A stretch of DNA of 64,000 bases, taken from the NCBI RefSeq assembly GCF_030412915.1, contig NZ_JAUHJR010000001.1, positions 682,001-746,000 on the forward strand, written 5' to 3'. A program made the translations under genes and the position numbers. This document shows positions 55,927-64,000 of this stretch, piece by piece. The notes under the pieces are model-generated. The model did no database searches. It was not told where the DNA came from and saw only the letters and a program-made list of their open reading frames with translations. Each line of letters begins with the position of its first letter. Positions within the stretch are counted from its first letter, which is position 1. Origin of the DNA: Nocardioides abyssi (GTDB taxonomy: Bacteria; Actinomycetota; Actinomycetes; Propionibacteriales; Nocardioidaceae).

Positions 55927-57576
55927 ATGACGTCCGTGCTCGAGGGTGCCAAGAAGCTGGTCACCCGGGGGACCGACATCGGTGCCCGGATCGAGGGCCT
56001 CGAGGCCGCCGTCCAGGCCGGGCGGGGGCGCCTCGACGACGAGGTGCTCGACCACGCCGGGTCCGTCGCCGAGCGCGCGGCCGGCCGGCTGCGCCTCTCC
56101 GCCGACCACACGGTGGTCGGCATCGCCGGCGCGACGGGGTCGGGCAAGTCCTCGACGTTCAACGCGCTCACGGGCCTGGAGCTCTCGGCGGTCGGTGTGC
56201 GCCGGCCGACCACGTCGTGGGCGACCGCCTGCGTGTGGGGCGCCGACGGCGCGACCGAGCTGCTGGAGTGGCTGGGCATCCCGCCGCGCCACCAGACCAC
56301 CCGCGACTCGCTGCTCGACAGCCGTCGCGAGGACGCCGCGATGGAGGGCGTGGTCCTGCTGGACCTGCCCGACCACGACTCGACCGAGGTCTCCCACCAC
56401 CTCGAGGTCGACCGGCTGGTGCAGCTCGCCGACATGCTCGTGTGGGTCCTGGACCCGCAGAAGTACGCCGACGCCGCCATCCACGACCGCTACCTCGCGC
56501 CGCTGCAGACCCACGCGGACGTCATGGTCGTCGTGCTCAACCACATCGACACCGTGCCGGAGGAGCGCCGCGACGCGATGGTCGCCGACGTGCGCCGCCT
56601 GCTGGACGCCGACGGCCTGCCCGGTGTGCCGGTCATCCCGGTCAGCGCCCGCCACGGCATCGGCCTCGACGACCTGCGCGGCGAGATCGCCTCGCGGGTC
56701 AAGGCCAAGAAGATGACCCGCACCCGCCTGGAGGCCGACCTGCGCGGTGCCGCGGAGGCGGTCCAGGCCGTCAGCGGCACCGGACGCACGCGCACGCTGC
56801 CGGGCTCCCGGGTCGCCGACCTCGAGAGCGCCGTCGCGGACGCCGCCGGCGTGCCGACCGTCGTCGACGCCGTCGAGCGCTCCACCCGCATGCGGGCCGG
56901 GCGCGCCACCGGGTGGCCGCTCGTGTCCTGGATCTCCGGGCTCAAGCCCGACCCGCTCAAGCGGCTCCACCTCGACCTCGGCTCGGCCGGCAAGGAGCTG
57001 ACCGGCCAGGCCCGCTCGTCGGTGCCGACCGCCACGCCCGTGCAGCGCGCCCGGGTCGACACCGAGGTGCGCCGCCTCGCCGACGACGCCTCCGAGGGCC
57101 TCGCCCGCCCGTGGGAGGAGTCGGTACGCCGCGCCTCCACCGCGCGCCTCGACGACCTGCACGACCGCCTCGACCTCGCGCTGTCGCAGACCGACCTCGG
57201 CGTCGACCGCCTCCCCGGGTGGGCCGGCCTCGTCCGCGTGCTCCAGTGGCTGCTCGTCCTCACCGCGGCCGTCGGCCTGGGCTGGACCGTGCTGCTGGTG
57301 CTCTCCGGGACGCTCGGCGACGACTCCACGCCCAAGCTGGCCGGGATCGCCCTGCCGCTCGTGCTGCTGGTCGGCGGGATCCTCCTCGGCCTGCTCCTCG
57401 CGCTCGTGTGCCGCTTCCTCGTCGCCGCCACCGCGCGCCGACGCGCGGCCGTCGCCGACAAGCGGCTGCGCGGCGCCGTCCACGAGGTCACCCACGAGCT
57501 CGTGGTGCAGCCGCTCGAGGCCGAGCTGCAGGCCTACACGGTCGTGCGCAACGGCCTCGGCGCCGCCCTCGCCTGA
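55927..57576 (+). CDS. YfjP-like membrane GTPase, partner of the dynamin-like protein
   Basis: A 549-residue protein with an N-terminal GTPase domain: IAGATGSGKSSTFNALTG (P-loop), RRPTTSWATACVWG, LLDLPDHDS (G3), VVVLNHIDTVP (NHID as G4, close to NKxD) and PVSARHG. The C-terminal part has two transmembrane helices (about 430-455 and 470-495; LVLLVGGILLGLLLALVCRF) after a helical linker. TAGGGAGA lies just before the ATG. Same strand and operon as the dynamin-like gene; a joint role in membrane remodelling at division or stress is inference. Confidence 0.8.
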   Translation: MTSVLEGAKKLVTRGTDIGARIEGLEAAVQAGRGRLDDEVLDHAGSVAERAAGRLRLSADHTVVGIAGATGSGKSSTFNALTGLELSAVGVRRPTTSWATACVWGADGATELLEWLGIPPRHQTTRDSLLDSRREDAAMEGVVLLDLPDHDSTEVSHHLEVDRLVQLADMLVWVLDPQKYADAAIHDRYLAPLQTHADVMVVVLNHIDTVPEERRDAMVADVRRLLDADGLPGVPVIPVSARHGIGLDDLRGEIASRVKAKKMTRTRLEADLRGAAEAVQAVSGTGRTRTLPGSRVADLESAVADAAGVPTVVDAVERSTRMRAGRATGWPLVSWISGLKPDPLKRLHLDLGSAGKELTGQARSSVPTATPVQRARVDTEVRRLADDASEGLARPWEESVRRASTARLDDLHDRLDLALSQTDLGVDRLPGWAGLVRVLQWLLVLTAAVGLGWTVLLVLSGTLGDDSTPKLAGIALPLVLLVGGILLGLLLALVCRFLVAATARRRAAVADKRLRGAVHEVTHELVVQPLEAELQAYTVVRNGLGAALA

Positions 57577-57809
57577 CCTCGCCGGGCCGCCCGCTCCGGG
57601 GTGGTCGAGGTCGTCGAGAGGCCCCGCAGCGACGTCTCGCGACCCCGGGCCCACGGCCCACCTGCTCTCCACACCGCACGCCCGGACGGCGTCCTCCCCA
57701 GGCCGGGCCGGACCGTCCCCGGACCGTCGGCGTCCGCGCGGAGCCTCGTGCCCACGACCGAGGACGGCCGAGCAGCGGCCCGTCCCGTCGCGAGACGAGG
57801 AGAGACATC

Positions 57810-58286
57810 GTGAGCAACGAGACGACCGTGACGCTGCAGGGCTGGGTCGGGGGCGACGTGACCGTCCGGCAGGCCGGTGACGCCCAGGTGGCGAGCTTCC
57901 GCGTGGGGGCGACGCCCCGCCGCTTCTCCCGCAAGGCGGGGGACTGGGTCGACGGCGAGACGCAGTGGTACACCGTCAACGCCTGGCGCGCGCTGGGCGA
58001 CAACGTCGCGGCCTCGGTCCGCCGCGGCGACCCCGTGGTGGTCCACGGCCGGCTCAACGTCAGCACCTGGATCAGCTCGGCCGGGGTCGAGGTGACCTCG
58101 TTCGAGGTCGAGGCGACCTTCGTCGGCCACGACCTGGGCCGGGGGCGGAGCGCCTTCACCAAGACACCCCGGCCGGTGTCGGCGTCGGCGGAGGCGCACT
58201 CGGACGCCCCGGAGGGGTCGCCGGTGGGCACGTCCGCGGGCGAGGTGCCGGCGGGGGAGGCGGTGGCCGCGACGGCGGCGGCCTGA
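57810..58286 (+). CDS. ssb: Single-stranded DNA-binding protein (SsbB-type)
   Basis: A 158-residue OB-fold protein: TVTLQGWVGGDVTVRQAGD, ASFRVGATPRRFSRKAGDWVDGETQWYTVNAWRALGDNVAASVRRGDPVVVHGRLN, as in SSB. The C-terminal tail ends in alanines and lacks the acidic DDDIPF-type tip that recruits repair proteins, so this is an accessory SSB rather than the main replicative one. GAGGAGA precedes the GTG. It follows the GTPase genes after 233 nt that contain no gene and no obvious signal. Confidence 0.85.
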   Translation: MSNETTVTLQGWVGGDVTVRQAGDAQVASFRVGATPRRFSRKAGDWVDGETQWYTVNAWRALGDNVAASVRRGDPVVVHGRLNVSTWISSAGVEVTSFEVEATFVGHDLGRGRSAFTKTPRPVSASAEAHSDAPEGSPVGTSAGEVPAGEAVAATAAA

Positions 58287-58359
58287 GCGCCGTCCGGCGG
58301 GACGGCCCGGCGGCGGCCGTCCCGCTCACCCCCGACGGGTGTTCCGGGCCGTTCCCAAC

Positions 58360-58365
58360 TAGGCT
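58360..58365 (+). promoter_or_regulatory. -10 box of a leaderless promoter (ettA)
   Basis: TAGGCT with 8 nt to the ATG at 58374. Confidence 0.55.
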
Positions 58366-58373
58366 CGGGGACC

Positions 58374-60056
<1,683 letters not shown>

Positions 60057-60080
60057 CCCGGACGACCTGAGACCGACCCG

Positions 60081-60112
60081 CGTGTGGCCTGCCGGTTGAG
60101 GCAGGCCACACG
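60081..60112. terminator. 13-bp stem terminator after ettA
   Basis: CGTGTGGCCTGCC (60081-60093), six-base loop, perfect complement at 60100-60112, 25 nt past the ettA stop. Confidence 0.75.
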
Positions 60113-60192
60113 TCGGACCTCATAACCACGCGGTCCTGCGGTCGTTGGCCTCTCCGACAGGCCCCATCCGGGGCCGCTTGGGGGGAGGACCC

Positions 60193-61002
60193 ATGAGGAT
60201 CCGGCGATCAGCCGTCGTCAGTGCGGTCGTGGTGGCGCTGGGAGTCGCCGCCGCGCTCGTGGTGGCACCGATGCTCAGCACCGGCGCGAACGGTGGGAGC
60301 GAGAAGGGGCCGTCGACGGTCCGCAGCACGTTGGCGGGGCAGTCCGTGCGGCTGTCGCTGCCCGGCCCGGAGCCCAAGGGCCTGGTGATCTGGTTCCACG
60401 GCCAGGGCGGCAACGTCAACGACCGCGTGGACGGGCCGTGGCTCGACGCGCTGCGCCGCGACGGGTGGGCGGTGGCCTCCTCGGAGTTCCACTCCCAGTC
60501 GTGGGGCAACCCGGCCTCGACCAAGGACACCCGGCTGCTCGTGGACTGGGCCGAGAAGCAGTCCGGGGCCGAGGCCCGTGTGTGGGTCTCCGGCTCGATG
60601 GGCGCCTCGATCGCGCTCAACGCGCTCACCCACGGCGTCCGGGCGCCCGCCTGCTGGTACGGCGTGAAGCCGGCCCTCGACCTGACCCGGATGGACCAGG
60701 TCCCCGGCGGTCCCGGCTACATCCGACGCGCCTACGGCGGCGGCCCGGTGCCGGGCGACCGCAACCCGATCGCCAACGTCGCCAAGCTGCCGGCGGACAC
60801 CCGCTACCGGGTGGTCTCGTCCCAGCAGGACGAGTGGGTGATGTACGACGAGAACACCCAGCCGCTCGTGCAGCAGCTGCGCGCCCGCGGCGCCGACGTG
60901 AGCCTGCTCGACGTCAAGGGCGGCCACGCCGACCCCTCGCACTGGAACGCGCGCGACCTGGTGGCGTACGCCGACTCGTGCGCGGGCGGCGACGACGCCT
61001 GA
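60193..61002 (+). CDS. Secreted alpha/beta hydrolase-fold protein
   Basis: A 269-residue protein with a signal peptide or N-terminal anchor (MRIRRSAVVSAVVVALGVAAALVVAP), then an alpha/beta hydrolase fold: VIWFHGQGGNVND (oxyanion HG), WVSGSMGASIALNA with Ser in SGSMGAS as the likely nucleophile, and GGHADPSHW supplying His. The substrate is unknown. GGGGGAGG precedes the ATG at 60193. Lies between two terminator-bounded genes and converges with marR. Confidence 0.75.
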   Translation: MRIRRSAVVSAVVVALGVAAALVVAPMLSTGANGGSEKGPSTVRSTLAGQSVRLSLPGPEPKGLVIWFHGQGGNVNDRVDGPWLDALRRDGWAVASSEFHSQSWGNPASTKDTRLLVDWAEKQSGAEARVWVSGSMGASIALNALTHGVRAPACWYGVKPALDLTRMDQVPGGPGYIRRAYGGGPVPGDRNPIANVAKLPADTRYRVVSSQQDEWVMYDENTQPLVQQLRARGADVSLLDVKGGHADPSHWNARDLVAYADSCAGGDDA

Positions 61003-61057
61003 CCTCCGGCGTCCTCCGGCGTTCCCGGGGCCCGGGGGTGGAGAACGGTGCGGGGCC

Positions 61058-61549
61058 TCAGCCCTGACGGATCTCCATCTCCGGGTGGGCGGTCACCAGG
61101 TGGTCGCTGACCGCGCCCATGACCCGGCCGAGGGCGGCGAAGTCCGCGTCGTCGGCGAGGTCGACCAGGTGCTCGCGCACCCCGCGGACGTGGACGGGCG
61201 CCGCCCGGCGCAGCAGGTCCATGCCGTCGTCGGTGAGCGTCGCGACGATGCCGCGGCCGTCCTCGGGCGAGCTGGAGCGGCGCACCAGCCCGGCCTTCTC
61301 CATCCGGGCGACGGTGTGGGTGACCCGGCTGCGGCTGTGGGCCAGGGCGTCGGCCAGCTGGGCCATCCGCATCTGGCCGTCGCGCTCGGAGAGCCGCACG
61401 AGGATCTCGTACTCGGTCAGCGAGATGTCGAAGTGCTGGCGCAGGTCGTCGTCGAGCCGGTCGAAGAGCAGCGTCGTGCCCATCACCAGCGAGCGCCAGG
61501 ACCACTGCTGGTCCGCGTCGAGCCACCGGGGTTCGCCTAGCTGTGCCAC
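61058..61549 (-). CDS. MarR-family transcriptional regulator
   Basis: A 163-residue winged-helix protein: FDISLTEYEILVRLSERDG, RMAQLADALAHSRSRVTHTVARMEKAGLVRR (recognition helix), then the wing SPEDGRGIVATLTDDGMDLL. These are the core MarR motifs. It is divergent from the winged-helix (HTH_42) gene at 61625, which may be a target. A minus-strand TAGAGT lies 6 nt before the GTG, suggesting a leaderless mRNA. Confidence 0.88.
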   Translation of the reverse strand: MAQLGEPRWLDADQQWSWRSLVMGTTLLFDRLDDDLRQHFDISLTEYEILVRLSERDGQMRMAQLADALAHSRSRVTHTVARMEKAGLVRRSSSPEDGRGIVATLTDDGMDLLRRAAPVHVRGVREHLVDLADDADFAALGRVMGAVSDHLVTAHPEMEIRQG

Positions 61550-61555
61550 GGGGCC

Positions 61556-61561
61556 ACTCTA
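61556..61561 (-). promoter_or_regulatory. -10 box of a leaderless promoter (marR)
   Basis: TAGAGT on the minus strand, 6 nt from the GTG at 61549. Confidence 0.55.
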
Positions 61562-61624
61562 GGGCCGGGGCGGCCTCCCACGGCGCAGGCCGGCACCGTC
61601 GGCGGGCTCGGGCACGATGGGCCC

Positions 61625-62740
61625 ATGTCCACCGTCGTCCCGCGTGACGCCGTGCTCCGCCGCCGGGTCCGCGCGCAGCAGCTCGACCGCGAGGCCGGCC
61701 CGGGCGGGCCGCACGCCGACGCCGCCGTCCTTGACCTGGGCGTGCAGGACACCGGTCCGGACGGTGCCCGGTGGGCGCTGGCGCTGCGGGGCGCGGCGCT
61801 GCCCGACGGTGCGGGCGTGCTGGCCTGGACGCTGCGCGGCGCTCCGCACCTGCACCGCCGGTCCGAGGCCGCCGAGGTCGCGGCGGCGACCGCCCCGTGG
61901 TCGGAGGACGACGCGGCGAAGCGCATCTTCGACGCGAGCCGGCCGCTGCGGGCCGCGGGCGTCCCGGTCCTCGACGCGCTCGACGAGATCGGTCGCGTCA
62001 TGCGCGAGGTCGTCACCGGCCCGGTCGTCAAGGGCGAGGTCTCGCGCGCGCTGACCGAGCGGTTGCCGGCGGCGTACCTGCGCGAGTGCCGGCCGTGCGC
62101 CGCGGTGCACGCCCACGAGCAATCCTTCCGCCTCGCCGCGCTGCGCGCGGGGATCGAGCTGGAGCCCGGGACGTCACCACCGGTGCTGCGGCCGGTGCCG
62201 GGGTGGCGCGGCCGCGCCGACCGGGTGCCTGAGCACCTCGACGTCGTGCGCGCGCTGCTGCGGCTGCTCGGCCCGGCGACGCCGCAGGAGGTGGCGGCGT
62301 ACGTCGACGCGCCGGTGCGCGACGTGCGGGCGCGCTGGCCCGAGGACGCCGTCGAGGTGGAGGTCGGTGGCGGGCGGCGCAGCCTGCTGGCCGCCGACCT
62401 GGACGACCTGCTCGCCGCGGACGACGGGAGCCCGGGGCTCGTGCGGCTGCTCGGCCCCTTCGACCTGTTCCTGCAGGGGCGCGACCGGGAGCTGGTCGTG
62501 CCCGACGAGGCCGCCCGCAAGGACCTCTGGCGCACCCTGGGCCGGCCCGGCGGGGTCCTCGTCGGTCACGAGGTGGCGGGCACCTGGCGACCCCGGTCGA
62601 GCGGGAGCCGCCTGCGACTGCAGGTCGTGCGCTGGGCCGGGGGCAGGTGGCCGGCCGCGGTCCGCCGCGGGATCGAGCGGGAAGCAGAACGCCTGGCCAC
62701 GTTCCGTGGCCAGGCGTTCGCGGGGTTCGTCGAGGAGTGA
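61625..62740 (+). CDS. Winged-helix DNA-binding (HTH_42) protein, AlkZ-like family
   Basis: A 371-residue protein of the HTH_42 (PF06224-type) family: VLRRRVRAQQLD near the start, ECRPCAAVHAHEQSFRLAALRAGIEL in the middle, and RLLGPFDLFLQGRDRELVVPD late. Some members (AlkX/AlkZ) are DNA glycosylases that open interstrand crosslinks; their QxQ motif is not clearly present here, so the activity is unproven. The last 18 codons before the stop contain a perfect 15-bp hairpin, and the gene ends 1 nt from the convergent thiolase gene. Confidence 0.7.
   Translation: MSTVVPRDAVLRRRVRAQQLDREAGPGGPHADAAVLDLGVQDTGPDGARWALALRGAALPDGAGVLAWTLRGAPHLHRRSEAAEVAAATAPWSEDDAAKRIFDASRPLRAAGVPVLDALDEIGRVMREVVTGPVVKGEVSRALTERLPAAYLRECRPCAAVHAHEQSFRLAALRAGIELEPGTSPPVLRPVPGWRGRADRVPEHLDVVRALLRLLGPATPQEVAAYVDAPVRDVRARWPEDAVEVEVGGGRRSLLAADLDDLLAADDGSPGLVRLLGPFDLFLQGRDRELVVPDEAARKDLWRTLGRPGGVLVGHEVAGTWRPRSSGSRLRLQVVRWAGGRWPAAVRRGIEREAERLATFRGQAFAGFVEE
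62687..62719. terminator. 15-bp perfect hairpin inside coding sequence
   Basis: GAACGCCTGGCCACG (62687-62701), TTC loop, exact complement (62705-62719). It lies in codons just before the stop of the winged-helix gene and 23 nt beyond the convergent thiolase stop, so it can terminate both transcripts while encoding protein. Confidence 0.65.
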
Positions 62741-62741
62741 C

Positions 62742-63956
62742 TCAGATCCGCTCGAGGATCATCGCCATGCCCTGACCGCCGCCGACGCACATCGTGATGA
62801 GGCCGGTGGTCTTGTCGTGCCAGTCGAGCGAGTTGAGCATGGTGTTCTGCAGCCGGGCTCCGGTCATGCCGAACGGGTGGCCGACCGCGATCGCGCCGCC
62901 GTTGACGTTGAGCCGGTCGAGGTCGATGCCGAGGTCCTGGTAGGACGGCACGACCTGCGCGGCGAACGCCTCGTTGATCTCGACCAGGTCGATGTCGCCG
63001 ATGCTCATCCCGGCGCTCTTGAGGGCGTTCTTGGTCGCCTCGACGGGGCCGAGGCCCATGATCTCGGGGGAGAGGCCCGAGACGCCGGTGGAGACGATCC
63101 GCGCCAGCGGGGTGATGCCCAGCTCGGCGGCCTTGGTGTCGGACATGATGACGACCGCGGCGGCGCCGTCGTTGAGGGCGCAGCAGTTGCCGGCGGTGAC
63201 CACGCCGTCCGGGCGGAAGACCGGCTTGAGGTCCTTGAGCGCGTCGTACGTCACCCCGGCGCGCGGGCCGTCGTCGGTGGAGACCACGGTGCCGTCGGGG
63301 GTGGTGACCGGGGTGATCTCGCGGGCCCAGAAGCCGTCGTTGATGGCCTTCTCGGCGAGGTTCTGCGACCGGACGCCGAACTCGTCGAGCTCCTGGCGCG
63401 AGAGACCACGCTGCTTCGCTACGTTCTCGGCCGTCTGGCCCATCGCGATGTAGATGTCGGGGAGGGTGCCGTCCTCCCGCGGGTCGTGCCAGTCGACGCC
63501 GCCCTCGGCCGTCTTCTTGGTGCGCTCCTGCGCTTCGGCGAACCTCGGGTTGTGGGTGTCGGGCCAGTGGTCCGACGTGCCCTTGGCGAAGCGCGAGACG
63601 GTCTCGACGCCGGCGGAGATGAACACGTCGCCCTCGCCGGCCTTGATCGCGTGGAACGCCATCCGGCTGGTCTGCACCGAGGAGGAGCAGTAGCGGGTGA
63701 TCGTGGCGCCCGGGACCTGGTCGTAGCCCATGAGGACGTTGACGATCCGCGCCATGTTGTTGCCGGACTCGCCACCCGGGAGGCCGCAGCCGAGGTAGTG
63801 GTCGTCGATGGTCGTCGGGTCGAGCTCGGGGATCTTGTCCAGCGCCGCCTGGACGATGGTCGCGGTGAGGTCGTCGGGACGGAGGTCCTTCAGCGACCCC
63901 TTGTTGGCGCGGCCGATGGGGGAACGCGTCGCGGAGACGATGACGGCTTCGGGCAT
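62742..63956 (-). CDS. Acetyl-CoA C-acyltransferase (thiolase)
   Basis: A 404-residue thiolase that joins or cleaves acyl-CoA units. The acyl-accepting Cys90 is in [14 protein letters not shown], followed by [11 protein letters not shown], the [10 protein letters not shown] His loop, and the second Cys in [10 protein letters not shown]. The full set of catalytic residues is intact. It resembles degradative FadA-type thiolases, but biosynthetic use is possible. GGAG lies 8 nt before the ATG at 63954-63956; partner genes would lie upstream, outside the window. Confidence 0.95.
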   Translation of the reverse strand: MPEAVIVSATRSPIGRANKGSLKDLRPDDLTATIVQAALDKIPELDPTTIDDHYLGCGLPGGESGNNMARIVNVLMGYDQVPGATITRYCSSSVQTSRMAFHAIKAGEGDVFISAGVETVSRFAKGTSDHWPDTHNPRFAEAQERTKKTAEGGVDWHDPREDGTLPDIYIAMGQTAENVAKQRGLSRQELDEFGVRSQNLAEKAINDGFWAREITPVTTPDGTVVSTDDGPRAGVTYDALKDLKPVFRPDGVVTAGNCCALNDGAAAVVIMSDTKAAELGITPLARIVSTGVSGLSPEIMGLGPVEATKNALKSAGMSIGDIDLVEINEAFAAQVVPSYQDLGIDLDRLNVNGGAIAVGHPFGMTGARLQNTMLNSLDWHDKTTGLITMCVGGGQGMAMILERI

Positions 63957-64000
63957 GCAGGTACTCCGATCTCGGGGTGGTGTGCCGACTCAGCGTAGAG

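Noticed and set aside
53956-57672. A 1238-codon open frame on the minus strand across the GTPase genes
   Set aside because: It is antisense to two well-supported GTPases; its translation is Arg/Gly/Val/His-rich with no motif, the usual shadow of GC-rich third positions.

Overview
The window reads as chromosome from a high-GC actinobacterium. Codons end almost always in G or C, many starts are GTG, adjacent genes often overlap by GTGA or ATGA, an F420-dependent luciferase-like oxidoreductase is present, and at least twelve genes look leaderless, with a TANNNT -10 box 6-8 nt before the start codon. Gene content (Rpf-like protein, SigB-type sigma factor, ESX-type substrate pair, PrsW and dynamin-like GTPases) fits a soil actinomycete such as the Nocardioidaceae. 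That placement is inference from style, not from a marker gene.

Layout. 1-12 kb: end of a CDGSH protein, a methyltransferase, an orphan response regulator, a zinc alcohol dehydrogenase with an SRPBCC protein, four overlapping glycosyltransferase genes (3734-7729), a flavodoxin-like reductase, an F420-type oxidoreductase, a Ser/Thr kinase with a 57-aa zinc-ribbon gene behind it, and an alpha/beta hydrolase. 12-25 kb: tRNA-Lys, a phytoene-dehydrogenase-like flavoprotein, a membrane histidine kinase, a penicillin-acylase-type hydrolase coupled to an acetyltransferase, a second response regulator, tRNA-His, oligoribonuclease, a MauE/DsbA pair, adenosine deaminase, a third response regulator and a CYP152-like P450. 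25-30 kb: a stress-signalling set (STAS protein, a 1278-aa hybrid kinase/phosphatase/anti-sigma protein, a SigB-type sigma factor), then a secreted Rpf-like protein and tRNA-Arg.

31060-46718 is a foreign island of about 15.6 kb bounded by a perfect 17-bp direct repeat. Its codon use is less GC-rich than the flanks. It carries a TIGR02391-type protein with two unknown partners, a small membrane protein, a recombinase-like protein, a complete IS3-family element, an HTH protein, a PIN-domain protein, an OLD-family ATPase/TOPRIM nuclease with an inserted zinc ribbon and a proline-rich repeat tail, a 1355-residue SIR2-STAND-repeat protein, and a divergent trypsin-like protease. This is the content of an anti-phage defence island and the most interesting part of the window.

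46.7-64 kb returns to host-style genes: a TetR/MFS pair with back-to-back promoters, a lipoprotein, an ESX-like substrate pair, aminopeptidase P, PrsW with two dynamin-like GTPases, SSB, EttA, a secreted hydrolase, MarR, a winged-helix (HTH_42) protein and a thiolase. Most convergent gene pairs are separated by strong palindromes that look like bidirectional terminators; one lies inside coding sequence.
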